DNA of 64,000 bases from Trichoplusia ni (Eukaryota; Arthropoda; Insecta; Lepidoptera; Noctuidae). The stretch is taken from contig NC_039483.1 of the NCBI RefSeq assembly GCF_003590095.1, positions 1,736,001-1,800,000 on the forward strand. The letters are read 5' to 3'. The translations under genes and the position numbers were made by a program. Below are positions 20,801 to 35,800 of this stretch, one piece after another; within the stretch, counting starts at the first letter, position 1; every line of letters begins with the position of its first letter. Below the pieces are notes generated by a model, which saw nothing but the letters and a program-made list of their open reading frames with translations, did no database searches and was not told where the DNA came from.

Positions 20801-23800
20801 TTCTCAAGTTCTTAAGGTCAACTTTTCTTTACCTTGGGGCATGCTAGTACTATCGCATTATAGACTCTAAGTGCTTGCACCTAAGGTCGTTATTCCTCTG
20901 ACGGATCCCTACAGATGTCTTACGTGGAGAACTCTCTTAGCTTGTCGACGACGGCGCGCCTGTTCTTGGTGATCCAGTCGATGTTGACGCGCGCCTTCTC
21001 GATGGCCTGCTCCACGCTCAGCTTCGAGTCCGCGAGGTACTTGGCGTTCTGCTCACGCCACGATAGGAACTGCGGGGGATTGGATGCTATGATTACATTG
21101 TAGTGTGAAACAGAGTATACCAGCTAAGTAGTTATGTTGAGAAGTTCATGGGAATATGTGACAGAATAAAATTTATTTATATATTTATTTAATCAGTATG
21201 AGTGAGCAATTTTTTTGTTTACCCAAAGCCAAATTGTATTAAATTTGTTTTTTTTTTTCTAAAACGAACACTCCCATAATAGGTAATTTAATCTTTTTAT
21301 TGTGGGGGTTTTACAAACATTCAAGTCATATGCACAAGATAGCCAGACTCGTGGGCCACATATGCTTGTTAATCCTACGCCTACGGGAAAAAACCCGCGA
21401 CACGTCGGGCAGTGGGTCTGGTGCGGTGATCTACACCTCTCGGTTACCCGTGCTCTAAATGGTTTTATCTTCTACTCTTCTTTTCTACACTTACGTTATC
21501 CAGTTCCGATTGCGTAGTGAACTGTTCCAGAAGAGTCTTCATGATGTGACCGACGCGACGACCCTGACCCTTGAATCTGAGGGAAAAGAGGCCACGTCAA
21601 ACTTACATTTAAAGATTTATTTATTTATTTATTACGAAATAAAGGAAAGAACATTCAAACATAATAATACATTCCACAACTTTCACGTAACACCATCTAG
21701 TGGTGAGTGACTCTTACTATTGTCCGGAGGGTTTGATTTTCGGGCAGGACAAATATTTGTGTGATGAGTACGATCATTTGTTCTGTGTCTGGGTGTAATT
21801 TATCTATATTAGTACTCAAAATACAATAATACTTTGTTTAGTTAGAGATTAGATGGTGTTGTGTGAAAGTTGTGGTATATAATTATTATTACTTCAGCCT
21901 AGTTGCCATGCTCCTGCTCCTAAAGCGACACTTAACAGGAGACATAATATTTTATACAATAAATTGTCATGAATATATTATGTACTCACGCATTATAGAT
22001 GTCCTCGATCCGGTCGTACACGAAGTCCTTGGCGACGTAGTAGCCGACAGGCGAGCGGATGATGTTGGCGATGACGGCGCCCGCGTCCTGGCGCCGCACC
22101 TCCGAGCCCTCCGTGATCGTCCACTCCAAGTATCTGCGGGCGAAAGAAGAAAGAAAGAAACCTTTATTTACGAGAAATGTGGATGGAATGATAAAATTGT
22201 CACCACTGGACTTGGGGAATGGACGATCATAATCATTCCCCTGCCCTTACCCCAATTATTTTGTTTAGGGTCGGCAGAACATGTCTTCTTCTCCCATACC
22301 TTCCTATCTGACGACATCTCACAAAAAACACTCTTTGCAGCCATATCGTCTTTTACACAACCCATGCATCGTTTGGTTGGTCGTCTTCTTCCTACATATC
22401 CATCCACATCCATGTTCAACTTGGGGAATGGATGATCTTGCTTAGTGATTGCAAGACAGAGAAGTTTGGAAGAATGGGGAGGCCTTTGTCCAGCAGTGGG
22501 ACTTTATACAGGATAATACAAAAAGTGAGTTTAAAAATGGTTCGAGTCCTCGGTTTTTGAGGGATTAATCAAATGAAAAAGTAATTTAATCGTATTGATC
22601 TGATAAGATAATTTGCAAAAGGATTTTTTGTCTGGTCCTTGATAATCTGATCCCTGTCATAAAACTGCGATTCATTATCCAAATCAGCATAGGATTCCTT
22701 CTATTTTTCTCATGGTGAACGTCGACGAAATACAGAATCCAGTCATTAAAGTTAAGCTTCGTAAAGCTCAGAAAGTGTCAGTTACTCCACCCCAGCAGTT
22801 TTAAAAGTGAGGTAACTGTGAAGAGAGTAATGAATAAATGTGGACAACATCATATACATTGTTCTGAACCCAAAGTCAGTTGCTAAAGCACTTGTATCGT
22901 GGAATTCAGATACAAAGAAGGTACCACAAACACCCAGACTGTGAATGTGAATTTTTACATTGTCCCGACCGGGGATCGAAGCCTCAGAGCTTGCGACACC
23001 TCGGAACCGGTGCGTAGGCCACTCGAGCACGGAAGTCGTGACATTACAGACATGTGCAGGACTACTCACTGCGCCAGGATCCAGACCTCGCGCGTGCAGG
23101 TGAGCGCCTGCAGCAGCGCGTCGCGCGCGGCCGCCACGTTGGCGCGCTGCTCCCGCGCCAGCGCGAAGCGCCACGCCAGCACGCTGCCGCGCGACACGCC
23201 CACGCAGTACACCGTGCGCCGCAGGTCCAGCGGGATGCTGCGGGGCCATTACAATACACGACTTGTCCCTCAGACAGATTCCCAAAAGATATTGAATTAA
23301 TATCTTTCATTTTATCACATAATTAAAAAGTCAGGAAGATAAAAAAGCACTAAAGTTTGGTAGGGAGCCCCCTACCAAACTTTACATCACAAGCTAGTAA
23401 AAAAAATATTTTTAAGTGACGTTACCCGAGATTTTAAACCCTGTATCCCCTGAATTTTTTGCTAACGAGATAAAACAAAAAATACGTAAGCCAGCCTCTA
23501 TTTGGCTCATTGGCAAAATGACCACTTCTCAAAATGTCTACAGGTAGCAAAATGTATCTTTCGCACAATGTTCCCTTCTTCAAACGTCAAGAGCCAGTAG
23601 GTGTACAAGACAGAGAGTATTCTTTTTATTTTAGTTTATGTGCATGCAGTTACTCATATTTTAATGATTAATATTTAATACAGTACCCCTCTGTATTGTA
23701 CAGACATATTGCTACCTGTGGTCATTTTGAGAAGTGGTCATTTTGCGAATGAGCCATCCATTTTTTGTATTCTGTCTAACGGACCACATAGGTGGGCTTG

Positions 23801-26800
23801 TTTGGTAGGTTTGCTAGGTTTAAGGTGTGTCTACAAATACGTAAAGTGGTCCCAATAAAATATCTTACTAAATCCGAAATAGAAAAACGAAACGCCAAAC
23901 TCAAGTTTAGCTTGGAAAAGTCGCAATATAACATCACTATTTCTCCTTCTCATAATTATGGTAACTATTAACAACACTGATTAACTAAGATTCTTCTGAA
24001 ATAGTTCTGATAACGCAGGTTTTGGAAAAATCTGTTTCATATTTTCCTATCTCAAAAATATAGTAGTCTAAATATGTAGTGGCTCACGGGTTGTTCTCGT
24101 CGGGGTTCTCGGAGTCCATCCACTGCTGGAACAGCTGCATGGCGTTCTCCTCGCAGCCGGGCACCTTCATGCGACACGCCCACGCACTCGTCGTCACCTA
24201 CACAACGTTGAGCTTATTAAATTAACACTTCAACGTTTGAAGACAACTGGGTTTATTAGAAATCGGAAGAAATTATTGATCTGGCAATCAGTCAATTATG
24301 TTTCTATATTACATTTAACAATCGACCTTAGGGGTTTCACAAACATAAAAATCTCATGCACAAAGACACCGACAGGCAGGACAAGCATTCGTAGATCCCA
24401 CAAATGCTTGTTCTATTGCTTGCTCTCTTGCTCACAAAGAGACCGAATCTGCGACACGACGCGCTCAATGGATTTGGCGTGGTGACCTGAACCACTCGGC
24501 TATCCGCAGTCAATCATATTAATTTACTTAAACAAGCATTAATTAGAGTATTATTTCCGAAAAAATGTGTTAATTTTTCCAATAGCGGTGGCTTTCGATG
24601 AGGTCTTTGAAAACCACAATATCATCGATCGTCATCCAAAGGATTAAGCGCAGTAGACATGTATCACCTGCATCTTAACGCTGTTGAGATCCTGTCCGTT
24701 CATGATCCTCCTGGTGGCCAGTCCTCCGGACTTCTCGTAGGTCTCTCCGATCAGCTTCCTCACGAACTTCTGGAAGGCTCCGTAGTCCGGAGTGCGCTTC
24801 AGAACGTTCTCGATCTTGGCGAGGGCCTTCAGACCAGTGGAAAGTGGCAGGTAGTCTTTCTCGCGCTGCAGGTAGCTTGCTAGGCTAGAAATAAAGTTCA
24901 TTTTTTTTTTGTGACAATGTTAGTATCTTAATGCTCGGCAAAGTTCCACACGTTTTTGTCTTAACCACAACGTCCTGATTTTCAGAATTATTTTACATTG
25001 CTTTTTTTATAAAATCACTTCTTATCAATGACTATATACCAATATTTTAATTTACAAAATATTAAAAACATTTTTTTTGTAAATATGTGATTCTTTAAAA
25101 TAATACCAAATCTGAGTTATCCTACGATGTTTCCGATCTGTATTTGGTAAATAAGTATAACGCTGAGTCTACATGTACTAAATTGCGCATTAAAGTTCAT
25201 CAACATCCATAAAAATTACACTTAAGTCGCAAATATACCTATATACTTAAACTCTATAAATCGATGTTTGATACGTAGAAGGTGTAAAGTTACTTGAGAG
25301 CGGTGGAGTAGTCGAGGTTGTTGGTCCAGGCGAGGGCGAAGGCGTCGGACAGCAGCTGCACGCGGCCCATGACGGGCACGCGCGTGTGCTCGCTGCGCAG
25401 CGTGTTCGTCAGCAGCTGCCAGTTGCGCTGGTCGTAGTTCACGCGGTAGGGGGCTGCGGCCGAGATGGACGGAGTGAAAGAAATATGAAAAGGAATTGGA
25501 AAGAATGTCTTTATTTTCTGGATATGAACATCGAGCAAAAGCGATTCTGGGAATTCGGCAAACCTGTTAAGCGAAAAGGCATCTCAGTATCTGATTACCG
25601 AAGGTCGATACATAGCCACGATATATTTTTTAAGTTAATCATTCATCATCATCTCAGCCTATAGCTGTCCACTACTGGACATAGACCTCTCCATACGATG
25701 ATAAACATTAGAATTAGATGGATTGTAGTCCACTCTTATTGTTGAACACAACTTATGAAGGACTAAGATAATATTATAAATACCAACCGATCATATCATA
25801 GTTGAAGAGCACCCACTGCTCGGGGCCGGAGCCATGCTGGAAGCTGTGCTGCTGCGTGAGGCCCTCGTCGGCCGCCAGCCACTGCAGCGGCGCGGGCGAG
25901 TCGCGCGCCTCCGCCTCGCACAGCACGCTCAGCGGGACCCACCACGACGGGTGCGCTGACGACTTCTTCTCCGACAGGGACAGGTAGCGGCGCTGGGGAC
26001 CACGACAATTTATACAAAACTGCTCATCATCGGCCTCGCCTTTTCCTATGTTGGGCTCGGCTTCCAGTCTAACGGATTCAGCTAAGTACCAGTGTTTTTC
26101 AGAAGCGACTGCCTATCTGACCTCCTCAACTCATTTACCTGGGCAACACGATACCCCTTGGTTAGACTGGTTGTCAGACTTTTAAGCTTCTGACTACCTG
26201 TAACTGTTCTGACTCCTGCATGGTTTTTTTTCAGCCATTACTGTCCCACTGCAGGACAAAGCCTCCCTTAGATATTTCCACTCTGTCCGGTCTAATTTTG
26301 CTTTTTCAATCCATTTTTTGTGTTAAGCATCCAGTTCCACGCGCCACCTCATTCGGATCCTCATCGCCGCTTGATGTTGGAAACCCAGTGGGTACAGTAT
26401 GGCCTAGGAGTTATGGTTATAAATATGTAAATTATGAACTGAAATAAACACTGTAAATCACAGACTTTTTTTGCAGTAAGGAAGTTGCGCGGCCGACTTT
26501 TACGAGTGTGGATTAAAGCATGATTGTAGGGGTAGTCGGTCTTTATCAAATAATTCGAGACAAATCTATACTAATATTATAAAGAGGAAACCTGTGTATT
26601 TTTGTATTGAATAGGCTCAAAAACTACTGGACCGATTTCAAAATTTCTTTTACCATTACTTAGAGGAATTCTTCCGAAGTATAGGCTATATTTTATCCCC
26701 GAAAATAAGCTTAAAAAATAAATGTCCACCCGTGCGAAGCCGGGGCAGGTCGTTAGTACTTTATATGTATCTTCATTATCACTTCATCTATACTAACATT

Positions 26801-29800
26801 AAAATAATACTTGTAATAAATAAACTCAAAAATTACATGACCAATTTCGAACATTCTTTCAGAATTATAATGCTTAATTAATTAGCCCAGATTGGCATGA
26901 AATCTCAGGAACTACTGGTCGATTTGAAAAATTATGTCTGTGTTAGATAGTATCTTCTTTGAGGAAGGCTATTGGATATTATATCTACCATCACGCTATG
27001 ATTCATAGGAGCAGAGCAGTAACAACTTACAAATATGGGCCGAAATCGGGTGGAGTCTAAAAAACTATACCGACTTTAAAAATCTTCGAACCACGCGAAC
27101 GACGTCGCTGGCAACAGCTAGTTATCAATAAGTCCCTAGATAAGTTCAGCATCCCAACTCACCTGTGTGATAGTGAGTGACTTCTCCCCGTAGTCCCTGA
27201 TGACGGTGAGGATGGGGTACCCGGTCTGCGTGGTCCACGTGTCCATGATCTGTTTGACGGTGACGTTCCTGGTGAGGGTGCCGTAGTCCTGGCTCACGGC
27301 GGTCAGCTCGCGCCACAGGTCGTCCTGTTCCGCGTTGTGGTACGAGTACTTTCGAAGGTATCTGGTGGAATTTCAACTCTATAATATTTGCTTGTGAATG
27401 CTTTTTTAAGGCTTTTTTAGAGATTGGATGTAATTGTTGTTGTTAAGGTTTTGTACCTAACTTTAGTTTCATTCTGATAATATAATTTATTATTAATAGA
27501 AGTAAGTACATGTTAAAAAGAAGGTTAAGAAAATTTCTGTTACAAATCACAGTGGAGGGCTAAGCACAGGATTAAAAAACTCCTTAAGAAAACCTGCTTT
27601 TTCTTACATCGTTATGATTCCTTGTCTTATTAATGATCTTTTGAACCGTACTTACATACATTTTTAGGGACAATATTTAATAGGTGACATACCGAAATGT
27701 ATCTAGCCATGAAAGAGATGGTAGGACAAGCGACTTTTTACTCAATTACATTGCTTAATACGGCTGCAAATATTCAGTATATTATCATTATCATCGAACC
27801 AATATATACCAGCCGAATTATATCTCCATACTAACTTGTTGATAGCCTTCCTGAAGACCTCGTCTCCGAGGAACATGGTCATCATCCTGATGAGGGTGGA
27901 TCCCTTGCGGTACGAGATCTCGTCGAATATCTCCGAAATGCGCTTCGGGTCATCGATGGGGACCGACACCTAGAAACAGAAGAACGCTTAGTGATGTGTT
28001 TAGGGAATATAATATACAGTACGGCTAGAGACACAAAGCAAATCGGATGTGCACAAATAAATATGAGTGTCGCCTAACTTTATGCCCATAACAACCGTTG
28101 CTTAACTAAGATCATTATATGTGTGTGTGAGTGAAGATTAAAAAATATATTCTAAGGAATCCCTAATTTGGATAAGGTAATTTCATTACATAAAAGTAAA
28201 CTCCTAACTTACTTTTTGAACTACATTGCAGTAGACATCTGACTCATCCGGCAGATATTTTCAACCAACATCAAAATACTTTTTTTTTACTTGAAACAGA
28301 CGATAACGAATTAAGGAATTTTAGGTTCCACAAACATTCAAGTCAAAGACACCCAGACTCAGGACAAGCATTCGTGCATCACAGAAACGCTTGTCCTACG
28401 CCGGGATCGGCGGGATATCGCACACAGTGGATTTGGCGTGGTGACTTCAACCAATCGGCTATCCGTGCAGCTAAAATCCATTAAAATATATATATACTTA
28501 CTGGATGCGAAGACTCTAGGGCATCTAAATTAAGTACGGACAGCATGTTATCAGCCGCGTAGCTGCGGTCCGCGTTCCAGGTCGGCTCCACGTGGTTGAC
28601 GGCCACCGACGCCGCGAACGTCGCGAAGCCTTCGTTCAGCCAGAGGTCCGACCACCACTTCATGGTCACCAGGTTACCGAACCACTGGTGAGCTAGCTCA
28701 TGGGCTATCACCTGGATGAAAAAAGAGGACATTTTCGTTTCAGGTTTTTTTTTGAGAACTACTTTACCAATCTCGTGAATCAACATATTATTTGTAAATC
28801 CATATTTGAATACTTCTCAAAAGAATTCTGACGAGCTTCTTTCGTAGAAATTAAATTAATAACTAAATAGTATAGTGGTTTCGTGGACAGCAGACGAAAA
28901 AAACAGATGATATTGAAAGAAAGAAAAACTGTTCATTCGTAATATCCGAGTCCATTTCAAATTACAAGTCCGTTCTCTATCGCGACCCTTAATTGTCGTT
29001 CAAGGCCAAAAGCCTAGAGACACATTCGACACCTTACCTCGGCAACTCTTTCCTTATTCAGGAACGAGGACTGCTTCTCATCATACAGCAGTTCCGTCTC
29101 CCGGTACGTGATGAGCCCCCAGTTCTCCATGGCGCCGGCCGCGAAGTCGGGGATGGCGATCATGTCCTGCTTCGGGAGCGGGTACGACACGTTGAACCAC
29201 TGCTCGAAGTATGCCAGCGCTTTCGGTCCAGTTATTGACGCGTAGGCTGTCTGTTAGGCAAATAACATATTTAATCATCACTTAATGGACTCCAAAATGT
29301 ATAAAGATCTAGCAAAATTATACGTAGAATTATGGAGACTGACTGGTATTTGAGGTGGTAATGCCTTCGAACAATGCGAGGGATCTATCTAACAAGGGGA
29401 CTGTACAGGCTAAAATAGATGAATAATGAAAATAATCGAGATTTTTTAATGTCGACGTGAAACGAAGCTACGTGCAGTTTAGTGAATTGTCTCGCTTTTA
29501 CAATGAATACAGAACTTCTTTAGCATAACAAAAAAAAAATCGCTTTGATTTCTCTCTCAGTCTTTTTCATTCGTTTTTCGTCTGTCTAGCAAAGGACGAT
29601 TCTCAATGTGAACAAAAGGATAGATGCATATGAAAGCGTGATTTGAAGATGTCCACCCTTACCTGATCCATAGCATCGTTCCTCGCCCATATCCTGAACT
29701 TGGTGTCGGAGAGGTCATCGGGGCTGGTCACGTGCGAGAACTTGGACACCACGAACGCCATCAGGTAGGTCGACATCGCTACGGACTTCTCGTACGTGTC

Positions 29801-32800
29801 CCACACAAAGTCTGATTGTGGTTTCCTATACGAAACATAATTATTGAACATTTGAACATTTACAGATGCGATATCGTCGTCTAGTATGCTGTTTTAACCA
29901 TTATAGTCCAGCAGGTAAAATTATTAAATAACAATAAAGAAGTTTTTACGCTCCGTCAAAAGCAAAACTGAAGGAAGGTTAAAAATATGGAAGAGGAGGC
30001 TCTGGACGACAACTTTGCATAAAGATTACAAATTTTGACGTCATAGGTCATTTTAAGATGGTAAAAAAACATATCTCAAACCAAACAACAGATATTTAGA
30101 ATACAACATAACGTCATCTACCTTCTTAATATTATATTGACTTGTGTCAATGGGTACTCACTTGAAAGTTGATTCGATTTTCGTCCACGGCCAATGATCC
30201 TCAAGGGCACTGAAACAAAACGTTAATATGAAATAGATTGAACACTTTTTCACCTAAAACAGTTTTACCTCTGAATTTGGTAATACTTTGGGATGGTGAC
30301 AAATATCAATGTTTTGCAATTTTACTGGTATTATATCTAAACGCGGTTATTAACCGAACAGCATGTTGGTAGCACAGCACTAGTGTGCTACACTAGTGTG
30401 GTGCTACTACTTCTACTACAGAGGTATTAGGCCTTTGTTTCCATACATTTCATAAACCAATAGAAACTTTAAATAAACAGACTCTGCTCCCAAAACAGTA
30501 AACTATTTGACCAAATTTATTATTCATTTATTTAAAAAATACCATTTTGAAAGTCAACGTTAACAACCAAACCTTTTACCGGTCATTCACTGTTTCATTT
30601 GTGATCTGAATGTGAAGAAATGGCGCAACCTATTCCCCAGCTTGCCATTTGTCACTAAATAAATATATTTCAAATCGCGAGTGCTAAATAGAGGTACCAG
30701 AAAAAAACTTAGGAGAAGCTTTCGTCTTCTTTCGTCCAATAGAATTATTGTATTACTTTCGAATATTATTAGAACAAGATTAACCGAAAATAAGGTCCTT
30801 AAAGTGCTGCCGTTAACAGTACAATGCTAGGAGTAGTAATCTCACTAATATTATAAATGCGAAAGTTTGTATTTGAGGATGTACGGATGTTTGGAAGTTT
30901 GTTCTTCTTTCACGCAAAAACCGCTGAACGTATTTAAACGAAACTTGGTACAGAGATAGTTTAAAACCATGATTAACATATAAGATAGTTTTTATCCCGA
31001 TTGTATGTTCCCGTGGCATCATTTTCGATTCGAAGCAGGCGGGCCCGCGGGAAACAGCTAGTTATTTCAATACATCTACATGTCCACACTTACTTGTTAG
31101 TGGAACTGCTCTCCAGCGGCATGTTGGAGATCGCGTTGAAATCCTTATGATGTCCTATGGTTATTGTGAAGGTGGCTTTGTACATCGGCTCGTCGAAGCA
31201 GGGGAACCCCTTGCGGGCAGATATCGCCTCGAATTGAGTCGCTATTAGGTATCTGAGAAGGGCAAGGGGTAACAATTAAAAAAATAATAGATTAAAAAAA
31301 TCTAAATACCCACGTTTTTAAATGACAAATTTTGACAGTTTTTATAGTTCTTAATTGCATTGTGATCGAGTTTGAAGCTACCCTAAAAATTTCAGCCTGC
31401 TAGCTTATTGTAAAGTGCCTCAAAATTGAGTTGCAAAAATCTAACCAGAACGGCAAACATACAAACAAACAAGAAAGTGACTTTATAAAAACGTGGGAAT
31501 ATTATTTATTAGCTGTTGTTCACATCTTCGACCGCGCGGTTGGTGGGTGGACCCTGCTATCGCGACAGACCATGATTAAGGACTCTGGGTGAGTCCGAAA
31601 CTAGTCAGGCAATCCCGATAAATACGCGTGAGTAAACTGTTGTATCAATTAAATAAACTGAATATGCCTTTGAGGGATCCCCGGTAACTAAAGCGCAAAA
31701 GTTTTTCTATTGGGTTTAACACTGTCAATTGTGTAAAACAGTGGAAAAAGGACTTTGTCAAATAATGTGTGACGCTCTACAACTTTAGGTACAAAAAAGT
31801 TATTAGCAGTCAACTTTTGAGAGATAATACATTCATATTCAATTCATTCAAATCAGGCAAAACAAATCTTTCATTTATGGACAACCAAATGAACAACAAA
31901 GAACAATAGTACCACGAAATAAAGATACAAAAATGGAATAAACCATTTATCTTTTCTTAAACCAACAATAAGGCTTAAGAATAGGGATGACGACATTTTT
32001 TTCAAAATGCTATTCTATAGATTAAGAGTCGTTTCCTCAAGGTTATTTGATGTGTGACACATCCTTTACCTTCAAATGATATTTATCCTTATGCAAGATG
32101 GCGAATGGCCAACAATAAACTACTGCAAATTAAGAATAGGCATAAGGCAACGTACTTAATTGCCCTGTACCTATGTGACACAAACAGTGAATACATGATA
32201 ACGTATGTTTTCAAAAGGTTAGTGAATCCTGTAGTTTTTGCAAAAAGGTAGGTATCGAAAAGTCCTTTAAACTTTGGATGAATTCTATTGGGTCTTAAAC
32301 AGTTCTTATCGAGGTCTTAATCATGGTTTCTATCGATTTTTTGATACGAAAAGTTTAATATGAATCCTATTGCACATGATTGTGAACCGAGCCAGCACTA
32401 CAGCTATATAGCAAGGTCTCACATCCGCAACAAGACAAGAGTCCTGCTTGAAAGAGGTACATAAGAGATATATACTCACTCTTTTGTCTTCGTCTCCTTA
32501 TTAACGTAAGTACTGATGTAAGCTCCGTCCAATCCTTGCTTCAGGTTGCCGTAGAAGGGTATGGTGAGAGTGTAGTTCCTGCCCGGCTGCAGGTCCCGGT
32601 CCAGGCTGATGGTCAGCAGGTTGTACGTGTCGTTCAGCCTGACTCCCGCCACCTTCGGGGTCTGAGGACCAGCGATGCTGACCCCGTTGTCAGACACAGT
32701 GTAGTCTTTCGCATGGAGTACTATCTTTGATGTTGCGGAATTGGCGTGGAGCTGAAAGGGAATAGGCTGTATGAGTTTCATAATAGAATATAAGCTGTCT

Positions 32801-35800
32801 TTTTCAATTCACGGGAAAACTTCATGGGAAGAACTCAAGAAGAACTACATAGATATCCAACATGCAGAGGCTTTGTTGAGAACTATAATATAACATGTGT
32901 GATGTGGTACCCACCACATCATACCTGTGGTGTAGTTTTTTATGGCTGATAGATGACCCCATCTACCAGCCATAAAAGACTACACTTGCTTATAAAAGAA
33001 CAGATTTGGACGGCCCAAGGTAACTACAAAACTATTATACTAAGTGGAGATAAAACTCATTTGCTCATATTAGCATAATTAAGGACGCGTTTCCTTCACG
33101 AGTTATGAAACCGTAGCTATTGCCCGCGGGCTACAAATTGAAAATGATCCGACGGGAACATAGAATCGGAATAAAAACTATATTATGTATTAATCCTAGT
33201 TTTAAACTGTAGATATACCAAACTACAAACTGTGTACCAAGTTTTGTCTACATCCATCCGTTCAGTGGTGTTTGCGTGAAAGAGGAACAAACATCCATGC
33301 ATCCAGACGTACGAACGTTCGCGATTATAATATAGCAGGACTATGAAGCCTGCCTTTAAACACATGGAAATTAAATTAAAATCGACGACTCAAAAATGCC
33401 CCCCCCCCCCCGTAATACCACCACGATAGATAGGGGGAATAGTTGGTCTTTATTATTTTGTACTTGGCCTTAATAATATCCTAGTTGGTATTATAAAATA
33501 TAATTCTTGAAAGGTACCAACTGAAGCTCTAAAACAAGTTATGTTTTTAGATAATAATTTAATGTCGATAATTATTGCACTCGTTTAGCTCAACCGGCGT
33601 TTCCTTATTTCTTTTATTAACACTTTACTGCACATTTTTGTAATAGTTAATAGAAATCGATATTCCTACGTCATGAACAAAACAGCAAACAATTGTATAC
33701 TAAGTATCTAAATGTCCTCAAAACAAGCCTTGACCACAAGATTTCACTGAGACAAACAAAAACTCTACAAAATCTATGACCGACTATTGTCAACAACTGT
33801 CCATTTACTTTTTCACAAACCTGAGAGGCAACGGAAACATGTTATTATGCCTCAGTTATTAATATTCGAAAGTCTATTACGCCACAATTGCATTCGCCAA
33901 GGTTTTATTAAGGTATGCCTAAATGACGAGCGTTTTATGTTATATTGCAAAACTTTACCTAAATACTAAGGCGGGGGTCAAAACATCTGTTGACATAGGT
34001 TTTTTGGTACGACCTTGGACGTTACCACTGTAGTAAATTACGGCTGGAAATGCTAAACTTGAGTCGTATGTTCTGTCTCGTACTATGTAACTTCTTTTCG
34101 TTTTACAACTTGGTGAAAGAGTTTTTTAGCCACCCGTAGCTCAATGACGTGGTTTTAACAACCCCCTTTCTCCCTATCGCGATATATGCCTTCACTGTTT
34201 TAAGCAAGAGATAATAACTTTGTAAACTCACATGCTTTTGAAAAGACATTAGTTGGTGGATTTGAATCGAAGACCCGAGACTCGGTAGTCTAACCTTCGG
34301 TGCCACTAGACTTTTAAGGCTAATTAGATATTTATGGAGTACACTTTTAAGAGCTAAACTCGTTATTAACCAAAATATCTCTAACCAAGAGCTACGCAGA
34401 AATATTGCACAATTTGGAATGATAGTTAAATAAAGATTTCTTAATTAATATTCATATATTACTTAACATGCTATTATGTAGGGTCTCTTTCGATGTGTTT
34501 TGAATTTAAGACTGGAATATTTTAATAGAAACTAAGAATATTCAGCACAACTATCTATCCCTGTTTCGGCGAGTTCTTAAGTTACAGTAGGCAGTATAAT
34601 CGGTCACCCCACACCAATATTTTATCAGAAAGATAGTTCTGACAGTAACATAAATATACTGTCGAATTGAAACCTTGAACTTTATTTCGCTGCCCAGTGA
34701 AGTAACAAACAACATAAATAAAGTATTTCAACACAAGGCAACACAGAAGTTTCACTCTGTAGATATCTCGTGTGTTACGAGGTGTTGAATTTGGCCGCTT
34801 CAGTTGTAACTCATCATTTATTGAATTGTGTTGAATTAAGTATTACTCACGGTTAAACGGTGAAAGCAGTTTTGTGGGGTATGTATTAATTGGGGTATGT
34901 ATTTGTGTTAAGAATTTTAAGATAAAAATAAATGCATTAATTCTTTAATTCAATAATGACAAGAAACAGATACGTTTTGGGTTTCCCAAAAAAATTTCAA
35001 TGTAGCCACTCTGCTGCTATTTAACACAATCTTTAAATAACATTTACCTAATAACACTAAAAAAGAAATCTGAAGACACAATATACCTATACATATACCA
35101 TAATATAACATTACCACAATACAAGACAAAGCAAAAAGAAAGGAACCCACTAACATCTCAATAGACCTTCTGCCTTAACTCGACAGTGGCACGCATGTAC
35201 ATTTCACTACGAGATCCCCAGTGACAGTTCAGTAGTTATTCATGGCGTGACGTCACGAGAACGAAAACAGGAGCGCTTTAATATGCGAGCAGTTTTATAA
35301 GAACATACAATATAGGTGTCTAAGACGAACAGAGGTCAAAGCAGACAAGAAACGATGAAAACTCACTACTAAGTAGGTTTTGTCAACGTTTCTCTATTGA
35401 TCTCGTTTGCTGATCTCATTATTAAAAAAAAAACCATGAAATTAGGAATATAGTCATTGTGACACGGCGGTTTCAAAAACATTCAAGCCATATGCAGAAC
35501 AAGCATTTGTGGATCACACAAATTCTTTATTCTAAATACACGTGCAGAGGGTGATCCCAGTGGTATTATGATAATCTATAAGGTTGGTAAAAGTCCCTAT
35601 TACTCGGTACATTCATCAATATTGCATGATTATTTTTACTTGCTTTTGATTAAAGCTAGATAGGAGTGCTTGAATATGGATCAACGATTTCAGACTCTTC
35701 AATATTTGGAATCCAAGCTTTTTAAAGATTTGTTCCTTTACAGCTTGCCAGTACTTAGGTGTTTTAAAATATTTAAGAAATTACACCTTGTCTGCATTCG

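Noticed and set aside
20920..20922. TAA as the sole APN C-terminus
   Set aside because: Kept only as an alternative, because the donor GTAAGA overlaps it and an in-phase GPI-like exon follows.
21863..22435. 190-codon plus-strand open frame, the longest in the window
   Set aside because: It crosses APN exon 15 in antisense and continues into intron DNA; no domain, and the exon on the minus strand is certain.
22899..23326. Plus-strand open frames of 90-133 codons
   Set aside because: They overlap APN exon 14 and an S1 SINE; the minus strand carries the protein homology.
33399..33411. C-run as a regulatory element
   Set aside because: A lone homopolymer within repeat-rich intron DNA, prone to sequencing error.
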